Shown in pieces: positions 1 through 9,849 of a DNA stretch of 64,000 nt. The stretch lies in NCBI GenBank assembly GCA_047967505.1, contig CM106539.1. The stretch is one strand, 5' to 3'. Source of the DNA: Dipteris shenzhenensis (lineage: Eukaryota > Polypodiophyta > Polypodiopsida > Gleicheniales). A model generated the notes under the pieces. The model ran no database searches. It was not told the origin of the DNA and was given only the letters and a program-made list of their open reading frames with translations. A program made the position numbers and the translations under genes. Each line of letters begins with the position of its first letter. Positions within the stretch are counted from its first letter, which is position 1.

Positions 1-148
1 AATATAACAAAGATGTAGTGCAAATTAATAGTGATCTTATGAGTTTAGATGCAATATCTAGCAATCAAACATGTACAACAAATGTAAGGTATAGATGAGA
101 TAGGACATGCTATTCCAAATTTGTAAAACAAAAAGGACATGCAACTTG

Positions 149-472
149 TATAACCTAGTTTTATATTCCTGAAAATAGCAACCCCCATCAGTAGAGACTT
201 TATCCCTGTTAAAAACATGAACATCTTTCTAAAGGTCACTTGAGGCATATACTTTAATAAATTAACCTAGCCTTGTCACTTACATAAAGCCTAGTTTGAA
301 TATTCTGATATGGAAGAAAAATAGAACCCCCATAAGTAGCAACTTGCAATTTACATAAAGCCTAGTTTAGTATTCCCACATGGATGAAAAATAGCCACCC
401 CCATAAGTAGAGACTTTGTAACTATTTGGAAAAGTCACTTGAGGAATATATTTTAGTAAGGAAACCTAGCTA
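149..472. repeat. Three diverged short direct repeats
   Basis: Three copies of a unit with 'cctagttt', 'tattc', an A-rich stretch, 'acccccat' and 'agtag' lie at about 153-272, 279-350 and 350-472. The first and third also share a following stretch ending 'cacttgaggcatata' or 'cacttgaggaatata'. No open frame runs through them. They look like an old local duplication of non-coding or transposon DNA. Confidence 0.6.
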
Positions 473-1080
473 TAATGTTAGCATTGGAGTTATGGAAAAT
501 CAAAGCATTATAACATTAGATCACTTCAAGTCACAATAACACGACAAGGCTCTAGTGACATGACTTAAGTGATCTCATTTATATTATTTCTAAGCACTAT
601 CAAGTAGTAACTCCTAAGTGATTCTAATAATTTCACTTGTAGAGTGTCTCTATACCAACAATGTTCACACGGCCTCTCTTTTATTAACTCAATTTTAATG
701 CTTTGAGTGCTCCACCACTTAAATGCTTAAAATGCACTTCAATTCCTGATAAGCGTATCTCAAAGCCACTTCTCTCCATCCTCCATCCTCCATCCTTTTT
801 CAAACTCTCCTGGCACCTTGCATTCATCCATCATCCACCAACAACCTTGCGTTCTTCGTGCCTCCATCCTACTTTTATAGGATGTCTTCTAAGTTCTTAG
901 CCATTTAGCCCTTTTCTTGACATTGACCTAGTCTAAGGGCCTATTTCCACTCCTCGTTGGTCCTAGTGAAGAGGGACCAGTTAAGGATTTTGAGGGCTCT
1001 TTTAATATCCAAGAAGATAACATACTAACATGGTATTCTTTTGATGTGGCTTCTTGTACTTAATTAATTTGTTAAATGCA
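473..1080. other. Unassigned AT-rich DNA
   Basis: I see no coding motif, LTR end or RNA gene here. The one short frame (703-900) has no recognisable domain. The 3' part (about 1000-1080) may be the unrecognised upstream edge of the gag-bearing element that follows. Confidence 0.4.
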
Positions 1081-1324
1081 AGGTGGAAGGATCAAGGCAT
1101 AGTGACTAAAGTCCACAGAAGCTCGGCAAGGAGCACATGGGCCCTGGGATCTAGAAGTGCCAAGGAGGTAATAGAACAACTTTTGGTGAGGACAGAGTAC
1201 CACGGTTAGTGGGACTCTGGACTCTTTTGTACACTTCTTCTTGTATTCCTCTGCTATCGATCAACCTTCTGCTGTGCAATACACTCTATCATAGTCATTT
1301 CTAACTAGGTCGCAGAGCCATTAA

Positions 1325-2417
1325 TTGGAAGTTCATGAGAAGTGCAGCTTAAAGGCAAGGACCTTACTAAAGGACAACCTTGATTCAGATTGTGCCCTTG
1401 TGAGAAGGAGGGAGGCTGAGGTTCAGACAAATGTACGACTCTCTTACTCTATCTCTTCTAAGTTCATTATCATGGGCCAAAGATTTGCTATTTTGAATTT
1501 TGGGGAGATAGGGAGAGAGTTAATGCCTCAACCCATGGTAACTCTAGCCACAGCAACTGCACTGGTAGTGACTATATCGACAGTCACAGTGTTAGTGAGA
1601 GCATGGCAGACACATGATGCGGAGGCCTTGGCCATCATTGTTGACACCATAGCAGATGTGGCACTTCCTCATGTGTAGACAACGGACACTTCTTTTGAGG
1701 CCTGGACCACTTTGACGGACATGTATGACCTAAACAACGAATCAAGGAGCTTTATGGCATGAGCATGGATGAGGGGGATTCAGTAAAGGAACACATCACC
1801 AAGATAAAGGTGGTAAGGGATCATCTGCTAGCAGTATTTGGTCAAAGGATGAATTCTACAAGGATGGCTAGGCTATTGATTGGCATGCTTTCGAGGAGGT
1901 ATAATAGTTTCGTGACTAATGATTGTAACGCAGAGGGCAGCGCCAATAACGTAGGTGTTGGTGTCATTGCTTCTGCAGTAGCAAGAGGCCTGAGAGAAAT
2001 ACTTCAAAACTGATGACAAATCCCTTATAGCTCAGGATGGGAGCAAAGGCAAGGGTTAAGCATAAGCCTAGAAAAGGCAAGCTCAAGAAAGATAAGCCTG
2101 ATGATGGAGCGGACTCTTCAGATGAAGAAAACAAGAAGAGGAAGAAAGAGAAAATGTTCTTCTATTGTGATCTGCCAAGACATTTTACAAAGGATTTCAT
2201 AAAGAAGAAGGCAAATCAAAAGAAGGAGATGGCCAGCTCAAAGGAGTCAAAAGCTAATGTGGTGGTCATAGGAGATCTTTTCTTGGTGACATCTCCAGGT
2301 TTTGCTGAGATCAGGTGTGTAGACCTTTGTGTTACAGTTAGGATGTTTGAAATTGAGAGATGGTTAGATGAGGAGTCAAAAGCCTTTGAGAAGGTGAAGG
2401 ACATTGATAGTGCTTAG
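1325..2417 (+). pseudogene. Copia-type gag (UBN2-like), broken
   Basis: Three frames together give a gag polyprotein remnant. 1444-1675 encodes the N-terminal part with the 'AWQTHDAEALAIIVDTIA' stretch typical of copia capsid. 1759-2013 encodes the 'EHITKIKVVRDHL' helix and a 'LIGMLSRRYNSFV' stretch equivalent to the usual gag 'L..LP..Y..FV' motif. 2037-2417 is Lys-rich and carries a degraded CCHC zinc knuckle near 2155-2200, where only part of the C-x2-C-x4-H-x4-C pattern survives because at least the first and last Cys are replaced by Phe. Stops or frameshifts separate the pieces at about 1676, 1755 and 2014. The product would have formed the RNA-packaging particle. It cannot be made intact from this copy. 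Confidence 0.7.
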
Positions 2418-2928
2418 AGTCATCTAGGTGCTTGGTTGGTATTGTTGACACAATGGAGGATTCTTCAACATGACCTTTGGATTCAAATTTAGATGGATGC
2501 TTCAATCAAAGGGAGACATCACAGGACTACACGTGGAAGCTTATGGTCAAATTAATATGAATTTTTGCTTAGGATTTGCTTTCTCGAGTATGTTGTTTTG
2601 TTACAGACCTTGCCAAATGGATGTTGTGCTCAAATAAATTCGTGCCTAGAAGACTTTGGGTTGTTCACCCATCATGAGGGGGAAAGTTGGAACGTGTTGG
2701 TACCTGATTGACTCCAAGTTTGAAGTTAGGAATGTTACTGAAGAGGTGGTACCATTTGCTGCTATCAAAGATGGACTTGTGTACCAGGGACTGAACTTGG
2801 TAGAGCAAGAGCTAGTGGATGAAAAGCTAGAAGTGACATCAACACTGCAATGTTTCAAAGGGCTACATCATGGGAGATATTGGAGCATCTTCATCAACAT
2901 GTTGACCAAATGTGTTGGTGAGAGGGGG
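2418..2928 (+). other. Tail of the gag-only element, no domain recognised
   Basis: A 142-codon frame (2656-3084) crosses this stretch into the LTR, but I recognise no protease, integrase or RT motif in it. Positions 2919-2928 are a purine tract directly before the LTR and are the likely polypurine tract priming plus-strand synthesis. Confidence 0.4.
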
Positions 2929-3629
2929 TGTTGGAAATTCTATGGTCACCTCCCCATCTATACGCCCCCATATGAGGAGAGCATGGGGCTGCCAAATGGG
3001 CAGCACATGGGCTACCATGTGGGTAGTAGATTCAAGGGAATACCTAGCAGGTCAAAGGCTCTTTGGAGTTCTAGAGCTATATAGATCTGCCACATGGTTG
3101 TAGAGGGACTACTTGACAAATTGGAGGCTCTTTGGAGGCCTAAAGGTGTATGGATTTGCCACATGTTTGTATGAAACACTACGGGGCAGTTAGGAGCAAG
3201 ATTGCATAGAGATTCCAGCACAAATCTGTATGGATCTAAAGTGAGAATAGTACGTACCTATACAAACCATTTCTAGGGTATGTACAAACCTGCAACGTGG
3301 GATCCAAGGGCTAGAAAGGCCCTAGCGGGAGGGTGAAATTGATACAACAAAGAGGTACCTAGTTGGTGATGTCTTTGAGCCAAGATCCGAGCCAAGATCC
3401 AGGCCAGAATTAGGTCAAGGTATAGGTGGGATTGCCTGGGCCAGTGACAACTTACCATGTGTGGTAGTCCACTAGCCCCTATATAAAGGGAGCCCTTGAG
3501 GCTCATAATCCATCCAATTGAGTAGAAAGAAATCAAGAGATTGGACCATCAGATTAGCACCTATAGGGCCTATGTCTAGGAGGTTTAGAGGAGGATGAAG
3601 AGCTACAAACATAGCTTGGAGGGGCTACA
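2929..3629 (+). repeat. LTR of the gag-only element, left part, split by copia-1
   Basis: The LTR starts TGTTGGAAATTC after a polypurine tract and has a TATA-like 'ctatataaag' near 3480-3490, as expected of an LTR promoter. It is interrupted at 3629/3630 by copia-1 and resumes at 8905. The last 3' bases before the second internal region (about 8905-8937) belong to it, so the reconstituted LTR is about 730 bp. Its exact 3' end is uncertain because no clear primer-binding site follows. Confidence 0.5.
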
Positions 3630-3799
3630 TGTGGGGGTTAAAGGTCACTGTGCCTTTACCCCGGTTATGTACAATACTCAAACACATATATAAATGAATG
3701 TAAAAGAAGATTAGGGTGTTTTGCACTCACCAAAAACTTGTGTGGCTCTCTGTTTCTCTCTCTCCCTCTTCCGTTCCGCTTCCATTGAGAGCACTCTCA
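3630..3799 (+). repeat. 5' LTR of copia-1
   Basis: It begins TGTGGGGG and ends CTCTCA. A TATA-like TATATAAAT lies at 3687-3695, and a pyrimidine-rich CT tract with 'ttccgttccgctt' occupies the last 60 bp. It is equal in length to the 3' copy at 8735-8904. Confidence 0.92.
3687..3695 (+). promoter_or_regulatory. TATA box of the copia-1 LTR
   Basis: TATATAAAT sits about 58 bp into the LTR and is unchanged in the 3' LTR, which fits the start of the element's RNA 25-35 bp downstream. Confidence 0.5.
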
Positions 3800-3801
3800 A
3801 C

Positions 3802-3814
3802 TAGTATTAGAGCC
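3802..3814 (+). other. Primer-binding site of copia-1 (initiator tRNA-Met)
   Basis: Two bases after the LTR the sequence TAGTATTAGAGCC matches the plant initiator tRNA-Met complement TGGTATCAGAGCC at 11 of 13 positions. Primer position and specificity are normal for plant copia elements. Confidence 0.85.
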
Positions 3815-5286
3815 CGAGTGATCTAGCTGAGCATGTGTGAATGCCTGAAAGCTGAGCAGCTCTGTGGGAAGAAGGAGAAGCTCTGTGGGAAGCTTTGTGG
3901 GTAATTTTACTTGCATATGAGTGCGCAGAGACCTTGAAGGAACCTTTAGAAAAGTCACTTTGGTTTTGCAAAGTGGTTTTGAGAGCCTGTTAAGTGTTTT
4001 CAAATAAAAAGTCATTTTTAAAGCTTTTCCGTGTTCTGTTCGACAACAAACACTCCGTATTGACTTGTAGAGACAACTATTACTTGCTTTTGGTGTTCAT
4101 TTCACTTCAGGAGCTTGGAAACACCTTCATTCTTGAATTTGGGATCATTTCATTAGATTTCTGACTCACCTTGTCAGTTTCTATGTTTTTCTGCCCGGGC
4201 ATTGGAACTCAAGTTTGGAGCAACCATTTGCAGATATGTCAGTTCCGGTGGACTTAGGAGATCCTAAAACTTCTATGTTGCTAGCACATCATTCACACTC
4301 CAATGGAGTTTACAAATAGTTCTGTTTCCAAAAACCTTTTTCAATCCATGTGTTGGACCCAGTGATTGAGACCACAATTTTCAAAACCGTCTGTCCCATT
4401 GCATTCCGGATGCCTAAAAACCCCTACTTGTCAGTTCTTGCACGATTCGGTGGAGTATTTTCATAGTTATAGATCTCTGTGTATCGGATTTCGTCTCTCT
4501 ATTATGCATTTTTTATTCTAAGATTTTGAAACCTTAGATTTATGCCACATGGCAATAGATAAGAGTTGACTCCCATTTCTCACTCATCGGTTGGGATTTT
4601 GGAGTTCCTGTAGAAAAGAGATATTTGCAGATTTTCTCACTGAGTCTAATTATGCAATGGAACCCATGTTTTGAGGCATCTCAGGTTCTATTTTTAGTAG
4701 CGGTCATTGCCGTGGGACCATGATTTCTTGAGCATACCTTATGAAGATCACTCTGGTTGCAATTTGAGCCGTGTGCACTCATTTGTGGTGTGCATTGGGT
4801 TGCAGTGGATGATTTATAGGCCATTTGGATGCATTGCAATCCTTATTGGATGCACTGATAGGCCCAAATTACCTTGTGGGATGCTATTTTTTATGAACGC
4901 TTTGCACATGGATGCTATTTTATGCTGAGGGACAGCTTTGACACATTGCAGGTGATGCACTGATAGTGTTATGCTCTCTTGGATGAGATATTATTGATGC
5001 ATATGCCCATGGACGGTGTTTATGCTTGAGCCATTTGACACTTATTGGCATTTTGGATTGCCATTGCAGTTGGCATTTTCTTTTGGGACGAATTTGCTCA
5101 TATGGATGCATAGTACATGCACATGAGTCAACTGTATCTTTTGATGCTTTGAGCTTTGAGTTTTGGTGATATTTCACTCTATTATGGCATACACATTTGG
5201 GTGCACCTAGTATTTGGTGTGATTTCTCTTTTGCAGGGTACTAGCATTTGGGATTTTACTTCATTTGCATCATTGCATTCTCTTCC
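3815..5286 (+). other. Long untranslated leader of copia-1
   Basis: About 1.47 kb separate the primer-binding site from the first gag codons. The stretch is T-rich, with scattered variants of 'ggatgcatt' and 'gatgcactgata', and no credible domain in its short frames. The copia-2 leader has similar vocabulary in its own sense strand. Leaders this long are unusual for copia elements. Confidence 0.6.
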
Positions 5287-6215
5287 ATGTCTAAAAAGGA
5301 GTTTTTCAACATTAAAAAGTTTAATGGGACAAACTTTTCTTTGTGGAAAGAATAGATAAGGGATGTGCTTATTCAAAAGAAGCAGATTAAACCCTTGGCA
5401 GGGATTGAAGCTAAGCCTACAAATATGTCTGAGGATGATTGGAATGAGTTGGATGCATTAGCAAAGTCTACTATTAGACTTCATTTTGCAGAGTCAGTTT
5501 ATTTCACAGTAGTAAATGAGCAGACTACGGAAGATTTGTGGAAGAAACTATGCCACTTATGAGAAGGAAACTGCCTCTAATAAAGTTTACCTCATGAAGA
5601 GGTTATTTGAGCTGCAGATGAAGGAAAGGGTCTCCATTGCTTCTCACTTGAATGAATTCAAAATTATTTTCAACCAGCTTCAGGCTCAGAAGATGAATTT
5701 TGAGGCGGAGACTAAGGCAATATTTCTCTTATTTCATTGCCATCCTCATGGGATACCTTCCGTATAGCTATCAGTAACTCTGCACTTGGTGGAGTACTGA
5801 AATTTGATGATGTTGTGGGTAGCTTGTTGACCGAGGAGATTAGACGGAAGCTATGGATGACAACAAGCAAGATGCAGCCTTAAATGTGCAAAGGGGCAAA
5901 TCACAATTCAGGGGGAAGTCTCGTAGCAAATCCAGGGCACGGAGGATTGAGTGTTACCACTGTGGCAAAAAGGGCCATATGAAAAAGGATTTCTACAAGC
6001 TGAAAAGAGAGCGAAAGGATAAGAAAAAGAATGCAAATTGGGGTGCAAATAAGAAGGAAGAGAATCCAAGGGAGGACAAAGAAAAAGTGAAGATTGAGGA
6101 GATCAATGCGGTTACACATGATAGTGACAATGACATTCTCTTCATGTCTAGTTTATCTGCAGAGTTACTTACTTCAGATGATGCATATTCCCAAGATTGG
6201 ATTTTAGATTTTGGA
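5287..6215 (+). pseudogene. copia-1 gag, broken
   Basis: The likely start is the ATG at 5287, with early residues 'NIKKFNGTNFSLWKE', the hallmark N-terminus of copia gag. A stop follows at 5353-5355. Later frames at 5365-5562, 5516-5767 and 5853-6221 continue with the helical UBN2-type region and a basic segment. The zinc knuckle at 5952-5993 reads C-x2-C-x4-H with the last Cys replaced by Phe. An acidic linker leads into the protease. The parts are separated by one nonsense codon and at least two frameshifts, so no full-length gag can be made. Confidence 0.8.
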
Positions 6216-6570
6216 TTCTAGTGCTTCATTCCATGTTACTCCCCATAGGGAATGGTTCTCCACCTATGACAGTGGAAAGACAGGTTGTGTGCATCTTGGA
6301 AATGACTATGCATGTGACATTGTGGGAGTAGGTGACAAAGTTTTCTTTTACAAATGAGTCTGCATTTATTTTGAAAAATGTGAGACATGTGCCTAAGCTG
6401 ACCAAGAGTCTCATTTCAATGGGTCAACTAGATGATGCTAGTTTTCACACCACTTTTGGCTTTCAGAGTTGAAAATTTTAGAAGGGCTCTATGCTTTTGG
6501 CCAGGGGTGCCAAGTGTGGGACTTTATATCCCTTACATGTATCAAGGGTGTTTGATCATGTTGCAATAAC
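6190..6570 (+). pseudogene. copia-1 protease and pre-integrase remnant
   Basis: Around 6190-6230 the retropepsin entry motif 'WILD..' is seen, and the active-site triad region reads D-S-S-A rather than D-S-G-A in the next frame. A frameshift sits exactly there. Downstream, 'TPHREWFSTY' and 'LYPLHVSRVFDH'-like residues represent the end of the protease and the GAG-pre-integrase segment. Translation is disrupted several times. The region then jumps directly to integrase C-terminal sequence at about 6590. Confidence 0.65.
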
Positions 6571-6591
6571 CGAGCAGCCAAGCACTCCTTT

Positions 6592-6999
6592 ATGACATTA
6601 CCGGTTGGGCCATATGAGCCAAAATGGGATGAAACTCTTATGCCGTTTGGGTTATGTACCGCATTTGAGTTTCTTTGGAGTGGCAAGAAGCCCTCTTACT
6701 CTCATTTGCGTATATTTGGATGTGAGGCATATGCACATATACCAAAAGAGCTTCGAAAGAAGCTAGATCCTAAGTCTAGGAAATGCATCTTTCTGGGTTA
6801 TGGTGAAAGTAGAGAGATGGGCTATCGTCTCTGGGATCCAAAAGCAAAGAAGATCATATGTAGCCATGATGTAGTCTTCAATGAGAAGATGCATAAGGCA
6901 CCCATGAGAGATGTGGAAATGAGGAGAATCACTTTTCAGGATGTGAATCCACCTGCATATGTTGATAGACAACAAGCTGACCATGCACTAAATGTGTAA
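6592..6999 (+). pseudogene. copia-1 integrase C-terminal fragment (catalytic core absent)
   Basis: A 135-codon frame carries the region beyond the integrase catalytic domain: 'SHLRIFGCEAYAHIP', 'KLDPKSRKCIFLGYG' and 'GYRLWDPKAKKIICSHDVVF'. These are standard copia motifs. The D, D and E catalytic segments that should precede them are missing; about 500 bp appear to have been deleted between 6570 and 6640. The element therefore could not integrate with its own enzyme in this form. Confidence 0.8.
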
Positions 7000-7002
7000 G
7001 AA

Positions 7003-7236
7003 ATGGTACCATCAAGTACTCCCACAGGTATACAATCAAGGGTAGATGATCAATCATCTATTGGTGGAAATGATGAGCTAAATGTGGCTGATATGCAGAT
7101 GGGACAGCAAGCTGAAATGCCCTTGAGAAGATCATCTAGAGTGTCTAGACCACCTGATAGGTTTGTTCCAGGGGTAGACTATGTGATGCTTTCTAATTGC
7201 GAGGAGCCTTCTTGCTACATAGAGGCTTGATGCACG
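7003..7236 (+). pseudogene. copia-1 integrase-RT linker
   Basis: A 75-codon frame in phase with the preceding integrase fragment after one stop (about 6997-6999). It has the low-complexity linker and the 'RRSSRVSRPPDRF' motif normally found just before RT in copia polyproteins. Confidence 0.6.
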
Positions 7237-8681
7237 AGGATCAACACAAGTGGGAGTATGCTATGCAATCAGAGATGAGTTCACTTATAAAGAATAAGAC
7301 TTGGGACTTGGTTTTTTTGCCTCATGGAAAGAAAGCATTGCCATGTAAATGGGTCTACAAGATGGTCACAGGTGATGATGTGCCTAGGTACAAGGCCCGT
7401 TTCATCACTAAAGGGTTCAAGCAAGAGAAGGGTGTGGACTTTGATGAGATATTCTCTCCAGTTGTGAAGATGACCACACTTAGATGCATGCTTGGACTAG
7501 TGGCAACAGAAGATATGGAGCTTATGCAAATGGATGTCAAGACAGCTTTCTTGCATGGGGATCTGCATCAGGAAATTTACATGGTACAATCGGAGGGCTT
7601 TGAAGAAAAGGGCAAAGAGCATTTAGTTTGCAAGCTGAAGAAGAGTCTCTATGGTCTTAAGCAAGTGCCTAGAGAATGGTATCAGAAGTTTGATGCTTTC
7701 ATTCGGATAATCCTGGCACTATATGTGGATGATATGCTATTGGCTGGCAAGAATACCTATGAGCTAGATGCATTAAAGGCCAAGTTGCATGAGGCCTTTG
7801 ATATGAACAATTTGGGACTTGCACGTCATATTCTTGGTATGCGCATCACGCGTGATCGGAGTAGGAAACTCCTTTGACTTTCACAGAAGGAGTATGTTAC
7901 AAAAGTATTGCAGCATTTCAATATGGAGGGGGGGAAGGCAATGAGTACTCCATTGCCTCCATATGTGAAACTGAGTCATACAGATAGTCCCAAATCAGAT
8001 GAGGAGAGGGCCATGATGACCAAGGTTCGTTATGCATCAGCAGTTGGGAGTCTTATGTATGCTATGATAGCTACTAGACCAGACATTGCATTTGCAGTGG
8101 GAGTTGTTAGCTGGTATATGGCTAATCCAAAAAAGAGGCATTGGGAGGTAGTTAAGTGCATCATGAGGTACATGAATGGTATCAAGAAGATGTGCATCTA
8201 CTTTGGTAGAGGAGACAGGCGTGTACTTGGGTACATAGATTCAAACTATGCAGGGCATGTGGATAGTAGGAGATCCACTTCTAATTATGTGTTTACCTTT
8301 GTAGGTGGTGCAGTGTCATGGATGTCTCATGCACAGAAGTGCATTGCTTTGTCTACCACAGAGACTGAGTATGTTGCAGCCATAGAGGGTTGCAAGGAGG
8401 CTATATGGCTTGATCGGCTAGTGGGAGATTTGGGGATTCATACAGGTGTACTGACATTGCATAGTGATTCTATGAGTGCTATTCAGCTAGCACGGAATCC
8501 GGTCTTTCATGCAAAGACCAAACACATTGAGGTCAAGTACCATTTCATCAAGGAGGTACTTGAGGACAAGCGCATAGAGCTTGTCAAGGTTCATACAGAT
8601 GATAATCCTGCAGATATGCTGACGAAGAGTCTACCTAGTCAGCGGTTTGAGTATTGTCGTATATTGATGGGCATTGGATAG
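7197..8681 (+). pseudogene. copia-1 reverse transcriptase and RNase H
   Basis: 7197-7877 encodes RVT_2-type RT with 'KWVYK', 'FDEIFSPVVKMTTLR', 'MDVKTAFLHGDL', 'KSLYGLKQ' and the catalytic YVDD at 7722-7733. About 20 residues normally found between 'YQKFDAFI' and the YVDD strand are missing at about 7697-7712, so a core RT segment is deleted in frame. A stop at 7875-7877 separates this from 7908-8681. That frame continues with the RT thumb and the full RNase H domain: 'GYIDSNYAG' with catalytic Asp, 'ALSTTETEYVAA' with Glu, 'LHSDSMSAI' with Asp, and 'HIEVKYHFI'. The RNase H part looks complete. Confidence 0.9.
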
Positions 8682-8702
8682 TACGCTCCCTGGTTGTTCT
8701 CC

Positions 8703-8734
8703 CTTAAAGGCACATTGTCCTTTAAGTGGGAGGT
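8703..8734 (+). promoter_or_regulatory. Hairpin and polypurine tract of copia-1
   Basis: CTTAAAGG (8703-8710) and CCTTTAAG (8719-8726) form a perfect 8-bp inverted repeat with an 8-nt loop. The purine-rich GTGGGAGG follows, directly before the 3' LTR at 8735. The same arrangement is present in copia-2 and copia-3. Confidence 0.7.
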
Positions 8735-8904
8735 TGTGGGGATTAAAGGTCATTGTGCCTTTACCCCGGTTATGTACAATACTCAAACACATATATAAAT
8801 GAATGTAAAAGAAGATTAGGATGTTCTGCACCCAGCAAAAACTTGTGTGGCTCTCTGTTTCTCTCTCCCCCTCTTCCGTTCCGCTTCTGTTGAGAGCACT
8901 CTCA
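8735..8904 (+). repeat. 3' LTR of copia-1
   Basis: It is 170 bp, TG...CA, and aligns end to end with 3630-3799 without gaps. CTACG follows, matching the CTACA before the 5' LTR except for one base. Confidence 0.92.
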
Positions 8905-9335
8905 CTACGCACCTAGGCTAACAATTAGGGCAGCAGTGCAAGGATCAAGGCACGATGACTATTGTCTACATAAGCTCGGTGACTATTGTACGTGGGCCTA
9001 TTTAGACAATGGACATTTCTTTTGAGGCCTATACCACTTTGAGGGACATGTACAAGTTGAATAAAGTAGGGATTTTGGAGTGTCAAGACAGAGCTCATGG
9101 CATGAGTATGGATGAGGGGGATTTAGTACAGGAACACATCACGATGGTGAAGGTGGTGAGGGATTAGCTGGCAGCAGTTGGTCAAAGGATGAATTCAACA
9201 AGGATGGCTAAGTAATTGCTTGGCATGCTTCCGAGGAGTTATAACAATTTTGTGAAATGATTATTGATGCATAGAGCATAGTGCCAATAATATTTGAGGA
9301 GTTGGTAGCATTGTTGAGGATGATGAAAATTGCAC
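8905..9335 (+). mobile_element. Gag-only element, copy 2 (internally deleted)
   Basis: After the last bases of the interrupted LTR, 8938-8995 resembles 1088-1135, and 9000-9310 resembles the gag region at 1678-1990. The shared gag phrases include 'MDEGD', 'EHIT', 'GQRMNST' and 'LLGMLP'-like residues. About 530 bp present in copy 1 are missing between these blocks. Several stops break the frame. The two copies therefore share the single LTR between them. Confidence 0.6.
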
Positions 9336-9440
9336 CATACCTCTTGGGCAATAGGGGCAAACCCTAGCCCTAACCCTAAGGGGTTCACATGTATATCTTT
9401 ATGTATACAATATAGTGTACAAGTAGCTATATTGTGTGCA

Positions 9441-9487
<47 letters not shown>

Positions 9488-9608
9488 TCCAACCCGCGCT
9501 GCCCTACCTGCAACTCCCGCCCTCCTCCACTCCTGCTCCCCGCCCCTCCACTCTTGTTCTGCCCACCCCTCCACTCTCTCCCACTTCTGTACCTCCCCCA
9601 CTCTGCTC
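9336..9608 (+). repeat. Short leader-like stretch, (CT)n tract and C-rich DNA
   Basis: 9361-9385 has a few degenerate CCCTAA-like units, too few for a telomere track. 9434-9485 is an uninterrupted CT microsatellite. 9486-9608 is C/T-rich and is cut by copia-2; the same composition resumes at 15462. Open frames here encode only Ser-Leu or Arg-Glu repeats and are not genes. Confidence 0.6.
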
Positions 9609-9757
9609 TGATAGGGAAGAGAGGAGCACTCAGAAAGGGATATGAGACACCGTATATGGTGGAGCAAAGGCTACTCCAGCTTATTCCTCTATCATATATA
9701 TATGAGTATACATGGGCACTGTACAAGTGGGTGGGCACACTTCCCTTTACCCCAACA
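9609..9757 (-). repeat. 3' LTR of copia-2
   Basis: It is 149 bp and begins, on the minus strand, TGTTGGGGTAAAGG. It has a short TA run and ends CCCTATCA. It aligns without gaps with 15313-15461. Confidence 0.92.
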
Positions 9758-9788
9758 ACCTCCCACTTAAAGACAGTGTGCCTTTAAG
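9758..9788 (-). promoter_or_regulatory. Polypurine tract and hairpin of copia-2
   Basis: Read on the minus strand, CTTAAAGG (9788-9781) pairs with CTTTAAG (9771-9765), then GTGGGAGG runs into the 3' LTR. It is the counterpart of 8703-8734 and 29319-29350. Confidence 0.65.
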
Positions 9789-9849
9789 GGAGTATAAGTA
9801 CACATATAATACAATCAACCATAGGCTGAAAAACAAGATGGCCAGACCG

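Larger units (their letters stand above)
1081..2928 (+). mobile_element. Internal region of a gag-only LTR retrotransposon, copy 1
   Basis: This stretch holds copia-type gag remnants (1325-2417), then about 500 bp without recognisable integrase, reverse transcriptase or RNase H, then a purine tract (2919-2928) directly before an LTR starting TGTTGG at 2929. The layout fits a non-autonomous element that kept gag but not pol; such gag-only plant elements are known. Its 5' LTR is not recognisable in the window. The opening sequence (about 1088-1135) recurs at about 8940-8995, so a second copy follows the LTR. Alternatively pol was lost by simple deletion from a larger copia element. Confidence 0.55.
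3630..8904 (+). mobile_element. copia-1: complete-ended, defective Ty1/copia element
   Basis: Both ends are visible. A 170-bp LTR (TG...CA) lies at 3630-3799 and again at 8735-8904. The primer-binding site follows the first LTR and a polypurine tract precedes the second. The 5-bp flanks are CTACA on the left and CTACG on the right, a target-site duplication with one change. I count 9 differences between the LTRs by eye, nearly all transitions. Inside, in copia order, are a long leader, gag, protease, integrase C-terminus, RT and RNase H. All are on the plus strand but broken, and the integrase catalytic core is missing. The element inserted into the LTR of the gag-only element. Confidence 0.92.

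Noticed and set aside
9361-9385. Telomere-like CCCTAA units
   Set aside because: Only about three degenerate units, no long array; too short to be an interstitial telomere track.
9434-9660. Overlapping frames of 60-140 codons on both strands
   Set aside because: They are translations of the CT microsatellite and C-rich tract (Ser-Leu, Arg-Glu and Pro runs), with no domain.
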